From: Puia sp.
GTDB taxonomy: Bacteria > Bacteroidota > Bacteroidia > Chitinophagales > Chitinophagaceae
Reading direction: 5' to 3'
DNA length: 64,000 bases
NCBI GenBank assembly: GCA_031292515.1
Contig: JARLGZ010000247.1
Location: 1 to 64,000, forward strand
A program made the position numbers and the translations under genes. Positions 16,681 to 25,704 of the stretch are shown here, in pieces. Below the pieces are notes generated by a model. It did not search any database, was not told where the DNA came from, and saw nothing but the letters and a program-made list of their open reading frames with translations. Every line of letters begins with the position of its first letter. Within the stretch, counting starts at the first letter, position 1.

Positions 16681-18030
16681 ATGGGCAGAAAACTATTGAT
16701 AGACAAAGCCGGTGTCCCGGGCATCCGCGGATACGAGGTCTACCGCCGGGAAGGCGGCTATGCCAGCGTGGAAAAGGCGATGAAGAACATGACCCCCGAC
16801 CAGGTCACCGACGAGGTGAAGAAGAGCGGCCTGCGCGGCCGCGGCGGCGCCGGGTTCCCGACAGGCATGAAGTGGAGCTTCCTCGCCAAACCCGAAGGCG
16901 TTCCCCGTTACTTGGTATGCAACGCGGATGAATCGGAGCCGGGGACTTTCAAAGACCGGTATCTCATGGAGTTCATCCCCCACCTGCTCATAGAAGGACT
17001 GATCGTCTCCTCCTATGCGCTGGGCAGCCACAGTACCTATATCTATATCCGCGGCGAATACGCCTGGATCCCCGATATCCTCGAACAGGCCATCTCCGAA
17101 GCGAAAGCCGCCGGCTGGCTGGGGAAGGATATCCTCGGGACGGGCTTCGACCTCGAGATCTATGTGCAGCGCGGCGCCGGCGCCTATATCTGCGGAGAAG
17201 AGACAGCCCTGCTGGAATCCCTGGAAGGCAAGCGCGGGAACCCGCGTATCAAACCGCCCTTCCCTGCCATCAAAGGTCTGTGGGATTCTCCGACCGTAGT
17301 CAACAACGTCGAGACCCTGGCCGCCGTCGTTCCGATCATCAATATCAGCGGGGAAGAATATGCAAAGATCGGCGTGGGGAAATCCACCGGTACGAAGCTC
17401 CTCTCCGCCTGCGGCAACATCAACAAACCCGGTGTATACGAGATCGATATGACGATCTCCGTCGAGGAATTTATCTATTCGGATGAATATTGCGGAGGCA
17501 TAGCCAACGGCAAACGCCTGAAAGCCTGCATACCCGGCGGCTCTTCCGTCCCGATCCTGCCGGCCAACCTCCTGCTGAAGACCGCAAAAGGCGAGACCCG
17601 CATGATGAACTATGAGAGCCTGTCGGATGGCGGCTTTGCAAAAGGCTCGATGATGGGTTCCGGCGGTTTTATCGTGCTGGACGAAGACCAGTGCGTCGTC
17701 CGTCATACGATGACCCTGGCCCGGTTCTACCGTCATGAGAGCTGTGGTCAATGCTCTCCCTGCCGCGAAGGGACCGGCTGGATGGAGAAGATCCTGAAGA
17801 ATATCGAAAACGGCAAGGGGAAGAAGAGCGATATCGACCTGTTATGGGATATCCAGCGGAAGATAGAGGGGAATACGATCTGTCCGCTGGGAGATGCGGC
17901 TGCATGGCCCGTGGCTGCGGCGATCAGGCATTTCCGTGATGAGTTCGAATGGCATGTCGACAACCCGGAGGAATGCCTGCGGAGGAATTACGGACTGGCA
18001 AATTATGCGGATCCCCTGGTTGCAGCGTAG
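16681..18030 (+). CDS. nuoF: NADH-quinone oxidoreductase subunit F
   Basis: A 449-aa, 51-kDa-family flavoprotein that binds NADH, FMN and one 4Fe-4S cluster (N3). Seen: the NADH-binding glycine loop GRGGAGFPTG, the FMN-site CNADESEPGTFKDR, a second Gly-rich region GAGAYICGEETAL, and the cluster ligands in ESCGQCSPCREG plus a distal Cys in ICPLGDAAAWP. The stop codon lies inside a small inverted repeat (TTGCAGC/GCTGCAA). Confidence 0.96.
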   Translation: MGRKLLIDKAGVPGIRGYEVYRREGGYASVEKAMKNMTPDQVTDEVKKSGLRGRGGAGFPTGMKWSFLAKPEGVPRYLVCNADESEPGTFKDRYLMEFIPHLLIEGLIVSSYALGSHSTYIYIRGEYAWIPDILEQAISEAKAAGWLGKDILGTGFDLEIYVQRGAGAYICGEETALLESLEGKRGNPRIKPPFPAIKGLWDSPTVVNNVETLAAVVPIINISGEEYAKIGVGKSTGTKLLSACGNINKPGVYEIDMTISVEEFIYSDEYCGGIANGKRLKACIPGGSSVPILPANLLLKTAKGETRMMNYESLSDGGFAKGSMMGSGGFIVLDEDQCVVRHTMTLARFYRHESCGQCSPCREGTGWMEKILKNIENGKGKKSDIDLLWDIQRKIEGNTICPLGDAAAWPVAAAIRHFRDEFEWHVDNPEECLRRNYGLANYADPLVAA

Positions 18031-18037
18031 CTGCAAC

Positions 18038-18122
18038 GGCCGAAGGCCCGACATGAGAGCTGAGAAAGGCTGCTGCCCGCAGCAGCCATGCACGTCCCGT
18101 GACCCCGGCCGCTTCAACGGCC
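18038..18122. repeat. 85-bp triple-hairpin repeat, copy 2
   Basis: Copy 2 of the element after nuoD. The outer and second-hairpin stems are kept (GGCCGAAGGCC; GGCTGCTG/CAGCAGCC) while loops and linkers differ. The third hairpin is weakened by one G-to-A change. It begins eight bases after the nuoF stop. Confidence 0.85.
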
Positions 18123-18212
18123 CCCAACGACCCGGGATTGCAGAGACGGAGGGAAGCAAGAACAAGCAAAGAACACGAACAACACAGAACTTATCTATAA
18201 ATCAGTTGACAA

Positions 18213-19313
18213 ATGGCTGACGCACCTAAACTTTTCAAAGTCACGATCGACAACATCACCATCGACGTGGAACCCGGCACCTCTATTTTACAGGCCGCCC
18301 GCAAGATCGGCGGCGATGTGGCGCCCCCGGCCATGTGCTACTACACCAAGCTGAAAGGCAGCGGCGGAAAATGCCGTACCTGCCTGGTGGAAGTCGCAGC
18401 CGGATCTACCGCCGACCCGCGCCCGATGCCAAAGCTGGTGGCAAGCTGCCGGACCAATGTCATGGATGGCATGGTCGTAAAGAATATCACCAGCGAGAAG
18501 GTGATCGATGCCCGTAACGGCATCGTGGAGTTTCTCCTGATCAACCATCCCCTGGACTGTCCGATCTGCGATCAGGCCGGGGAATGCCACCTGCAGGATC
18601 TCTCCTATGAACACGGCAAGGAAAGCACCCGCTATGAGTTCCCCCGCAGGACCTTCGAAAAACACGATCTGGGTCCCTATATACAACTGCACATGACACG
18701 GTGCATCCTCTGCTATCGCTGCGTATTTACCGCCGACCAGCTGACGGAAAAAAGAGAACATGGGGTGCTGGACAGGGGCGACCACTCGGAGATCGCCACC
18801 TATATCCAAAAGTCCCTCCACAACGACTTCATCGGGAACGTCATCGACGTCTGCCCCGTCGGCGCGCTGACGGATAAGACCTTCCGGTTCAAAAACCGCG
18901 TATGGTTCCTGAAGCCGGTCGACGCGCACCGTAATTGTTCGCACCCGAAATGCAACGGGAAAGTTACGCTGTGGTACCGCGGCGAAGAAGTATTCCGCGT
19001 GACGGCCCGGAAAGACCAATGGGGTGAGGTAGAAGACTGGATCTGCAACGAATGCCGCTTCGAAAAAAAGAAGACGGCCGATTGGGAGATCGAGGGACCC
19101 ACAAAGGTCAGCCGGCATTCCGTGATCTCCCAGGGTCATTATGTGGGTGTTCAACGGCCCAAGGAAGTCCTCAACGAGGTGATGGGAGGCCGTGCCCCCA
19201 AGCTGCTGATGGATATCCATAGCGTGAGCGAAGTGAATAACCCGGCTATCGATCTCTCGGAGATCGAAGGTCCCGCACATTCGACCGATTTTAAGACAGA
19301 CAACAAGCGTTAA
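18213..19313 (+). CDS. nuoG: NADH-quinone oxidoreductase subunit G, short form
   Basis: A 366-aa protein corresponding to the N-terminal half of NuoG. It has the 2Fe-2S ferredoxin domain (CYYTKLKGSGGKCRTC), the His-Cys-ligated 4Fe-4S segment (HPLDCPICDQAGEC) and the second cluster set (RCILCYRC and DVCPVGAL). A further CxxxxC/CNEC pair follows near residues 245-285, where larger forms begin their molybdopterin-like domain. That domain is absent. Short NuoG proteins are known in Bacteroidota, so this is a lineage trait rather than a truncation. It passes electrons from NuoF to NuoI. Confidence 0.92.
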   Translation: MADAPKLFKVTIDNITIDVEPGTSILQAARKIGGDVAPPAMCYYTKLKGSGGKCRTCLVEVAAGSTADPRPMPKLVASCRTNVMDGMVVKNITSEKVIDARNGIVEFLLINHPLDCPICDQAGECHLQDLSYEHGKESTRYEFPRRTFEKHDLGPYIQLHMTRCILCYRCVFTADQLTEKREHGVLDRGDHSEIATYIQKSLHNDFIGNVIDVCPVGALTDKTFRFKNRVWFLKPVDAHRNCSHPKCNGKVTLWYRGEEVFRVTARKDQWGEVEDWICNECRFEKKKTADWEIEGPTKVSRHSVISQGHYVGVQRPKEVLNEVMGGRAPKLLMDIHSVSEVNNPAIDLSEIEGPAHSTDFKTDNKR

Positions 19314-19323
19314 AGGTATATGT

Positions 19324-20391
19324 ATGCATGAACTATTGTTACAGTTCGATTGGCTTTTATTGATTGAAAAATCTGTGCTCATCCTGATCATCATCAGCGT
19401 ATCGCTCGTGATCGCCATGTATGAGACCTATGCGGAACGTAAGGTAGCGGCGGTTATGCAGGACCGCAGGGGACCCAACCGGGCCGGCCCCTTCGGTTTA
19501 TTGCAACCGCTTGCGGACGGGCTGAAACTCTTCATGAAAGAGGAGATCATCCCGGCTTCCTCGAACCGGCTCCTGTTCATCCTGGGACCGGGACTGGCGA
19601 TGCTTACGGCTATGATGACCAGCGCGGTGATCCCCTGGAGCAGCCATATCGAGATCGGCGGCAAGACCATCCATCTTCAGATCGCAGACGTCAATATCGG
19701 CATCCTGTATATTTTCGGGGTCGTGAGCATGGGCGTCTACGGGGTCATGATCGGCGGCTGGGCTTCAAACAACAAATTCTCCCTGATGGCGGCGCTCCGC
19801 GGCGCCTCGCAGATCATCTCCTATGAGCTCGCCATGGGTCTTTCGATCATCGCCCTGCTGATGATGACCGGTTCGCTGAGCCTGAAGACCATCGTCGAGC
19901 AGCAGCAGGCGCCGGGTGCTCTGTATAACTTTTTTTATCAGCCTCTGGGTTTTCTCATCTTCCTGGTCTGCGCCTTCGCGGAATGCAATCGTACGCCCTT
20001 CGACCTCTCGGAGGCCGATAGCGAACTGAACATGGGTTTCCACCAGGAGTATTCGTCCATGAAACTGGGTTTCTACCTTTTTGCGGAATATATCAACGTG
20101 TTTATCAGCAGCGCGGTCATGTCCACCCTGTATTTCGGTGGCTATGACATCCCTTTCGTCAACGATGCGGCGCTGGGACAGCATATCGGGCAGAACTGGC
20201 TGGCGAGCCTGGAGGCATTGAGCCTGATCGTCAAGGTGGTGGCCTTTATCTTCTTCTTTATGTGGGTGAGATGGACGGTTCCCCGCTTTCGTTACGACCA
20301 GTTGATGAACCTGGGCTGGAAAGTGATGATCCCCCTGGCGCTGGCCAATATGCTGGGAACGGGATTCTTCATCCTGCTGAGGGGACATTGA
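19324..20391 (+). CDS. nuoH: NADH-quinone oxidoreductase subunit H
   Basis: A 355-aa membrane subunit with eight or so helices, bridging the quinone site to the proton pumps. The cytoplasmic loop ETYAERKVAAVMQDRRGPNR and the later AFAECNRTPFDLSEADSEL are family signatures. It begins ten bases after the nuoG stop. Confidence 0.96.
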   Translation: MHELLLQFDWLLLIEKSVLILIIISVSLVIAMYETYAERKVAAVMQDRRGPNRAGPFGLLQPLADGLKLFMKEEIIPASSNRLLFILGPGLAMLTAMMTSAVIPWSSHIEIGGKTIHLQIADVNIGILYIFGVVSMGVYGVMIGGWASNNKFSLMAALRGASQIISYELAMGLSIIALLMMTGSLSLKTIVEQQQAPGALYNFFYQPLGFLIFLVCAFAECNRTPFDLSEADSELNMGFHQEYSSMKLGFYLFAEYINVFISSAVMSTLYFGGYDIPFVNDAALGQHIGQNWLASLEALSLIVKVVAFIFFFMWVRWTVPRFRYDQLMNLGWKVMIPLALANMLGTGFFILLRGH

Positions 20392-20486
20392 GAAAGACGA
20401 CTTATAAATTAGTTGGCAGGTTGCCGCGATAAAAATATTTTTGCGAACTCTTTACATCCGCCCGCGGGCGGAGAAAAGCTATCAAT

Positions 20487-21050
20487 ATGCAAGCATTAAC
20501 AAACAGGGTCAAAGTGGTGGAACGTAAGCCGATGACGTTCATGGAGAGGACTTATCTGCCCGGGATCTTCAAGGGCATGATGATCACTTTCGGGCATATG
20601 TTCAAGAAGAAGCCGACCGTGAACTACCCCGAAAAGACCCGTCCCTTCAGCGCCGTCTTCCGCGGACTGCATGTCCTGAACCGCGACGAAGAGGGACGTG
20701 AACGTTGTACGGCCTGCGGCCTCTGCGCGGTAGCCTGCCCGGCGGAAGCCATCACCATGGAAGCCGCGGAGCGCCTGCCCGGAGAAGAGAAACTGTACCG
20801 GGAAGAGAAATATGCGGTTAAATACGAGATCAATATGCTGCGTTGCATATTCTGCGGTCTCTGTGAGGAAGCCTGCCCGAAAGATGCCATTTATCTGTCC
20901 GAGACTTTCGCCCCCTCGAACTTTACCCGCAAGGGATTCATCTACGGGAAGGAAGAATTGCTGATCCCGGACCCGGTAATGGAACCGGAAGCCTATGCAA
21001 AGGCAAGGGGTGAACACGTCGTGAAAACGAGCGATCCGGCAGCCAAATAA
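20487..21050 (+). CDS. nuoI: NADH-quinone oxidoreductase subunit I
   Basis: A 187-aa ferredoxin-like subunit with two 4Fe-4S clusters (N6a, N6b): CTACGLCAVACP and CIFCGLCEEACP. It relays electrons to NuoB. Its stop codon lies within a 16-bp exact tandem duplication, which leaves the reading frame unaffected because the TAA is in the first copy. Confidence 0.96.
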   Translation: MQALTNRVKVVERKPMTFMERTYLPGIFKGMMITFGHMFKKKPTVNYPEKTRPFSAVFRGLHVLNRDEEGRERCTACGLCAVACPAEAITMEAAERLPGEEKLYREEKYAVKYEINMLRCIFCGLCEEACPKDAIYLSETFAPSNFTRKGFIYGKEELLIPDPVMEPEAYAKARGEHVVKTSDPAAK

Positions 21051-21067
21051 CCCGGCAGCCAAATAAC
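21036..21067. repeat. 16-bp exact tandem duplication over the nuoI stop
   Basis: CCGGCAGCCAAATAAC occurs twice in immediate succession, the first copy containing the last codons and stop of nuoI. Confidence 0.9.
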
Positions 21068-21095
21068 AAAGAGTATATATTCAAGTCCTTAAATA

Positions 21096-21596
21096 ATGGG
21101 TACAACACAAGTTCTGTTCTGGTTTCTAAGCGTACTGGCGTTGATCAGTGCGATCATGGTCGTGGTGAGCAAAAATCCTGTTCACAGCGTGCTCTGGCTG
21201 ATCTTCGTCTTTTTTGCGATTTCCGGGCACTATATCCTGTTGAATGCACAGTTCCTTGCCATTGTCAACCTCATCGTATATGCCGGCGCCATCATGGTAT
21301 TGTTCCTGTTCGTCATCATGCTGATGAACCTGAATGCCGACACGGAGCCGCAGAAGAACAAATGGTTGAAGATAGCGGGCGTCGTTGCCGGAGGCTCCCT
21401 GCTCCTGGTGCTGGTCGCCGCATTGAAACACGCGGATATGAAGAACCAACTGGCGGATATGGGCAGCGGCGACATCGGGTTGATCCGTAACCTGGGTCTG
21501 ACCTTGTTCAATGATTATATGATCCCCTTCGAAATCACCAGTGTGCTGTTCCTCAGCGCGATCGTGGGCGCCGTGGTGATCGGGAAGAAGGACTAG
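21096..21596 (+). CDS. nuoJ: NADH-quinone oxidoreductase subunit J
   Basis: A 166-aa membrane subunit of five helices. Seen: the NPVHSVLWLIFVFF helix and the following AIVNLIVYAGAIMVLFLFVIMLMNL helix with the family's pi-bulge Gly/Tyr. It takes part in coupling quinone chemistry to proton pumping. Confidence 0.94.
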   Translation: MGTTQVLFWFLSVLALISAIMVVVSKNPVHSVLWLIFVFFAISGHYILLNAQFLAIVNLIVYAGAIMVLFLFVIMLMNLNADTEPQKNKWLKIAGVVAGGSLLLVLVAALKHADMKNQLADMGSGDIGLIRNLGLTLFNDYMIPFEITSVLFLSAIVGAVVIGKKD

Positions 21597-21674
21597 AGGA
21601 TCGCGAAAAGGACTGAGAAGATCCGGAAGAAAGACGAAGATGACCGGGAAAAAAGATTAAAACAAAAATTGACC

Positions 21675-22004
21675 ATGCCGATAAATTATTACATATTTCT
21701 TTCCGTAGCATTGTTTTGTATAGGAGTATCGGGCGTGTTGACCCGGCGTAACGCGATCATCATCTTCATGTGCGTGGAGCTGATGCTCAATGCGGTCAAC
21801 CTCCTGCTGGTGGCGTTCTCGAAAATGCATCATCACGCACAGGCTGCCACCAATCCCAATGCGGGGATCGACGGGCAGTTGTTCGTTTTCTTTATCATGG
21901 TCGTGGCGGCCGCGGAAGTCAGCGTGGGGCTTGCCATCATTGTCATGATGTATAGGAATACTCATTCGATCGACGTCAATTTCCTGAACCGGCTGAAGAA
22001 TTAG
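21675..22004 (+). CDS. nuoK: NADH-quinone oxidoreductase subunit K
   Basis: A 109-aa, three-helix membrane subunit. The ATG of MPINYYIF is preferred to the TTG two codons upstream. The two buried glutamates of the family are seen in [12 protein letters not shown] and [11 protein letters not shown]. Confidence 0.94.
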   Translation: MPINYYIFLSVALFCIGVSGVLTRRNAIIIFMCVELMLNAVNLLLVAFSKMHHHAQAATNPNAGIDGQLFVFFIMVVAAAEVSVGLAIIVMMYRNTHSIDVNFLNRLKN

Positions 22005-22046
22005 TCCTAACATACCACCGAACCTTAGAAGAATCATAATTGGAAT

Positions 22047-23963
22047 ATGAATAATGTCATTAGTTTAGTTTGGTTAATCCCTGTTCTGCCCCTGGCCGGT
22101 TTCCTGGTATGCGGGCTATTGCGCAGGCATCTATCCAAATCCCTGACGGGAGTCATCGGCAGCGGAGTCATCCTGGCCTCTTTTATCCTGAGCCTCCTGA
22201 TCTTCGGGCAAGTCAGACAGGAAGGCTTTCAAGCCGTCGTCGTCCGCCTCTTCGATTTTATCAGCGTGGGTAAGCTGTCCATTTCATTTGCCTTCCAGGT
22301 GGACCCGCTCTCCGCGCTGTTCCTGCTGATCATAACCGGCGTCGGATTCCTGATCCATGTCTATTCTACGGCTTATATGCACGAAGAGACGGCGCCTGAT
22401 TTCGCCCGTTATTTCGCATACCTGAACCTCTTTGTATTTTCCATGCTTTTGCTGGTGCTGGGTTCCAACTATGTGATTATGTTCATCGGCTGGGAAGGCG
22501 TCGGACTTTGTTCCTATCTGCTGATCGGCTACTGGTTCAAAAATATCGAGTACGGTGCGGCGGCCCGTAAGGCCTTTATCATGAACCGTATCGGGGATCT
22601 GGGATTCCTCATCGCCATTTTCTGGATGATCAGCCAGTTCGGGACCACCAATTTCATCGAGATCTTCACAAAGGCAGCCATGCCGAAGGCGGTCTCCACC
22701 GGCGTGCTGACGGGCATCACCCTGCTGCTCTTCGTGGGAGCCACCGGGAAATCCGCCCAGATACCGCTCTACACCTGGCTGCCGGACGCCATGGCGGGTC
22801 CCACACCCGTTTCCGCGTTGATCCACGCGGCCACCATGGTGACGGCAGGGATTTATATGATCGCGCGCAGCAACATACTCTATACGCTGGCCCCCGTGAC
22901 ACAGACAGTAGTGGCGGTGATCGGCCTGGCAACGGCCCTGCTGGCCGCGACGATTGCGCTGAAACAAAACGACATCAAGAAGGTGCTGGCCTACTCCACC
23001 GTCAGCCAGCTCGGTTACATGTTCCTCGGCCTCGGGGTAGGCGCTTATACAGGCGCCGTATTCCATGTCATGACACATGCCTTTTTCAAAGCGCTGCTGT
23101 TTCTGGGCGCCGGCTCCGTGATCCATGCCATGCATCACGAACAGGATATCCGCAAGATGGGCGGTCTGAAGAAACACCTGTTCTGGACACACCTGACCTT
23201 TCTCATCGCCTGTCTGGCCATCGCGGGCATTCCGCCTTTTGCCGGCTTCTTTTCCAAGGACGAGATCCTGTCGGCGGCCTATGAGAAAAATCCTGTTTAC
23301 TATGCCGTAGGCGTCTTTACCGCCCTGCTGACGGCTTTTTATATGTTCCGTTTATATGCCACCACCTTCCTGGGGAAATTCCGTGGCACACACGAGCAGG
23401 CTCACCACCTGCACGAGAGCCCATCGGCGATGGTCATTCCGCTGGTCGTCCTGGCCGTCCTTTCGGTCGTCGCGGGATTCGTGGGGATACCCGCCGCGAT
23501 CGCCCCGGATGCCCATTGGCTGGGACATTTCCTGGCGCCCGTCTTTGAGGGATCGACGAGACTGCATCCGGCGGCGGAGGCCGATAAAAAGCTGGAGTGG
23601 GGGCTGATGGGTATCTCCGTCGGCGTAGCCGCCCTCGGGATGATCTATGCCTGGAGCCGTTTCAGCAGGAAGCCCGACCTGGAAGAAGCACAGGGATTCG
23701 GGAAGGTCTTGGCCGACAAATGGTATGTAGACGAACTATACGATGCGATCATCGTGAAACCGATCAACGCGCTGGGCAGGTTCTTTAACAGCTTTGTAGA
23801 GAAGTCGGTCATAGACGGGATCGTCAACGGTGTGGGCAGACTGGTCCAATATGGCGGCCGGCAGATTCGTCTGCTGCAAAGCGGTCTGGTCGGCGGCTAT
23901 GTATTGCTGATGGTGATCGGCATCCTGGCGCTGTTCCTGGTAGAGTTGTTTACGAAGAAGTAA
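22047..23963 (+). CDS. nuoL: NADH-quinone oxidoreductase subunit L
   Basis: A 638-aa antiporter-like proton pump with the long lateral helix of the family at its C-terminus. Landmarks: WEGVGLCSYLLIG (key Glu), AFIMNRIGDLGF, the TWLPDAMAGPTPVSALIHAATMV helix with its Lys/His channel residues just around it, and KVLAYSTVSQLGYM. Intact and of usual length. Confidence 0.96.
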   Translation: MNNVISLVWLIPVLPLAGFLVCGLLRRHLSKSLTGVIGSGVILASFILSLLIFGQVRQEGFQAVVVRLFDFISVGKLSISFAFQVDPLSALFLLIITGVGFLIHVYSTAYMHEETAPDFARYFAYLNLFVFSMLLLVLGSNYVIMFIGWEGVGLCSYLLIGYWFKNIEYGAAARKAFIMNRIGDLGFLIAIFWMISQFGTTNFIEIFTKAAMPKAVSTGVLTGITLLLFVGATGKSAQIPLYTWLPDAMAGPTPVSALIHAATMVTAGIYMIARSNILYTLAPVTQTVVAVIGLATALLAATIALKQNDIKKVLAYSTVSQLGYMFLGLGVGAYTGAVFHVMTHAFFKALLFLGAGSVIHAMHHEQDIRKMGGLKKHLFWTHLTFLIACLAIAGIPPFAGFFSKDEILSAAYEKNPVYYAVGVFTALLTAFYMFRLYATTFLGKFRGTHEQAHHLHESPSAMVIPLVVLAVLSVVAGFVGIPAAIAPDAHWLGHFLAPVFEGSTRLHPAAEADKKLEWGLMGISVGVAALGMIYAWSRFSRKPDLEEAQGFGKVLADKWYVDELYDAIIVKPINALGRFFNSFVEKSVIDGIVNGVGRLVQYGGRQIRLLQSGLVGGYVLLMVIGILALFLVELFTKK

Positions 23964-23998
23964 TATTTTTTTTCTTGCAATAGCAATAATTAAGCAAC

Positions 23999-25471
23999 AT
24001 GATCCCTGTTTTACTGATAGTCATTCCTTTGGTGAGCGGACTGGTGGGTTTTCTTATAAGAAACGAGAAGACTGCCCGCAGCTGGTCGCTGTTTGCCGCG
24101 GTCGTCACGCTGTTCGTCTCCTTATCGGGATTGATCCTTCATAAAGAGGACGCCTTTTTGTCCGCCGACGTGGCCTGGCTGCCTGCAATGGGTAGCCGTT
24201 TTTCCGTAGCCCTCGACGGCATGGGACAGGTGCTATGTCTGCTGACGGCCATCAGCTTTCCCATCATCTTCATCGCCACCTGGCGTACGCCATATAAAAA
24301 CGCCCGGAATTTCTATGCGCTGATGTTGCTTTCCCAGGCCGGTTTGATGGGCGTCTTCCTGGCTATGGACGCGCTCCTCTTTTATTTCTTCTGGGAGCTG
24401 GCCCTCATACCCGTCTATTTCCTGTGCTCGATCTGGGGCGGAGAGAAGAGGATCGCCGCCAGTTTCAAATTCTTTGTATACACCTTCCTGGGCTCGATCG
24501 TAATGCTGGTAGGGATCCTCTGGCTGTATTCCCATACCCCCGATCATTCCTTTTCGCTGAAATCTTTTTATGCTCTCCGCGACAAGGTCACCGGGCACGA
24601 CCAGTTATGGTTGTTCTGGTTGTTCTTCATCGCCTTTGCCATAAAAATGCCCATTTTCCCCCTGCATACCTGGCAGCCGGATGCCTACGAGCAGTCTCCG
24701 ACCGCCACGACGATGGTGCTTAGCGCCGTCATGGTGAAGATGGGGCTGCTGGGTCTGCTTCGCTGGCTGGCGCCCGTTCTGCCACTCGGGACCTGGGCCT
24801 GGGGCGATACGGTCTCGATGTTCTGTATCATCGGGATGATCTATGCCTCCCTCGTCGCCATGCAGCAGGACGACCTTAAAAGGCTGGTTGCCTATTCCTC
24901 GATCGCACACATGGGGCTGATGTGTCTGGCTGTATTCGCCACCACCCAGCTCGGCATGCAAGGCGTCATGATACAACTTTTCAACCACGGGATCAATATA
25001 CTAGGGTTGTGGATCGTGGTGGAACTGATCGAAAGACAGTTCCATACGCGCAAGATGTCGGAACTCGGCGGCCTCGCGCAGAAAGCCCCCGTCCTGGCAA
25101 TCCTGCTTGTCGTCGTTGCGCTGGCAAATGTGGCGCTGCCGCTTACCAACGCCTTCATCGGCGAATTCCTGATGTTCAGCGGCGTATACGCATCCGCCGT
25201 CACCCGTTACAACGTCGTATTCACGGTGACGGCAGGGATCAGCATCATCCTGTCGGCCGTCTATACCCTGAATATGATCCAGAAGGTATTCTTCGGCAAT
25301 ACCAATACGCTCACGGAAAAAGCGAAAGATCTTTATCCGAACGAGAAATTTGTGCTGATCGTGATCGTCGTCCTGATCGTGCTGATCGGCGTTTATCCGA
25401 AGCCGGTGCTGGACCTGACAAAAGAGACGGTAGACACCCTGCTGACAAAGATGGCGACGGCGACGAAATAG
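23999..25471 (+). CDS. nuoM: NADH-quinone oxidoreductase subunit M
   Basis: A 490-aa antiporter-like proton pump. Seen: FFWELALIPVYFL (key Glu), HTWQPDAYEQSPTATTMVL, and the LKRLVAYSSIAHMGL segment. It follows nuoL by 35 bases and ends in the first base of a 14-bp tandem repeat. Confidence 0.95.
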   Translation: MIPVLLIVIPLVSGLVGFLIRNEKTARSWSLFAAVVTLFVSLSGLILHKEDAFLSADVAWLPAMGSRFSVALDGMGQVLCLLTAISFPIIFIATWRTPYKNARNFYALMLLSQAGLMGVFLAMDALLFYFFWELALIPVYFLCSIWGGEKRIAASFKFFVYTFLGSIVMLVGILWLYSHTPDHSFSLKSFYALRDKVTGHDQLWLFWLFFIAFAIKMPIFPLHTWQPDAYEQSPTATTMVLSAVMVKMGLLGLLRWLAPVLPLGTWAWGDTVSMFCIIGMIYASLVAMQQDDLKRLVAYSSIAHMGLMCLAVFATTQLGMQGVMIQLFNHGINILGLWIVVELIERQFHTRKMSELGGLAQKAPVLAILLVVVALANVALPLTNAFIGEFLMFSGVYASAVTRYNVVFTVTAGISIILSAVYTLNMIQKVFFGNTNTLTEKAKDLYPNEKFVLIVIVVLIVLIGVYPKPVLDLTKETVDTLLTKMATATK

Positions 25472-25503
25472 TGAGTGGTGAGTTGTGAGTGGTGAGTTGT
25501 GAG
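25471..25503. repeat. 14-bp tandem repeat after nuoM
   Basis: GTGAGTGGTGAGTT occurs twice in succession plus a partial third copy, then decays into GTGAGC/GTGAGT variants up to about 25,575. The rest of the gap before nuoN has no gene. Confidence 0.8.
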
Positions 25504-25704
25504 CAATCAGGAGTGAGCCGTCAGTGGTCGCTGCCGGGTAGTGAGCAGTCAACAGTCTGTAATGACTAGTGAGTCGGGGGATCAGTCAGCCGATGCAGAG
25601 TAATGGATGAGGGACCAGAGTCGTGAGGGAGGCAGAAACGGGTAAGCAAGGTTTTCACAAGAGCCATTTATAAAGTAGTACAAAAGAGCAAGATAAAAGA
25701 AGAT

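Noticed and set aside
16693-17751. Long antisense frame within nuoF
   Set aside because: Overlaps the certain nuoF gene and has the biased composition of a shadow frame.
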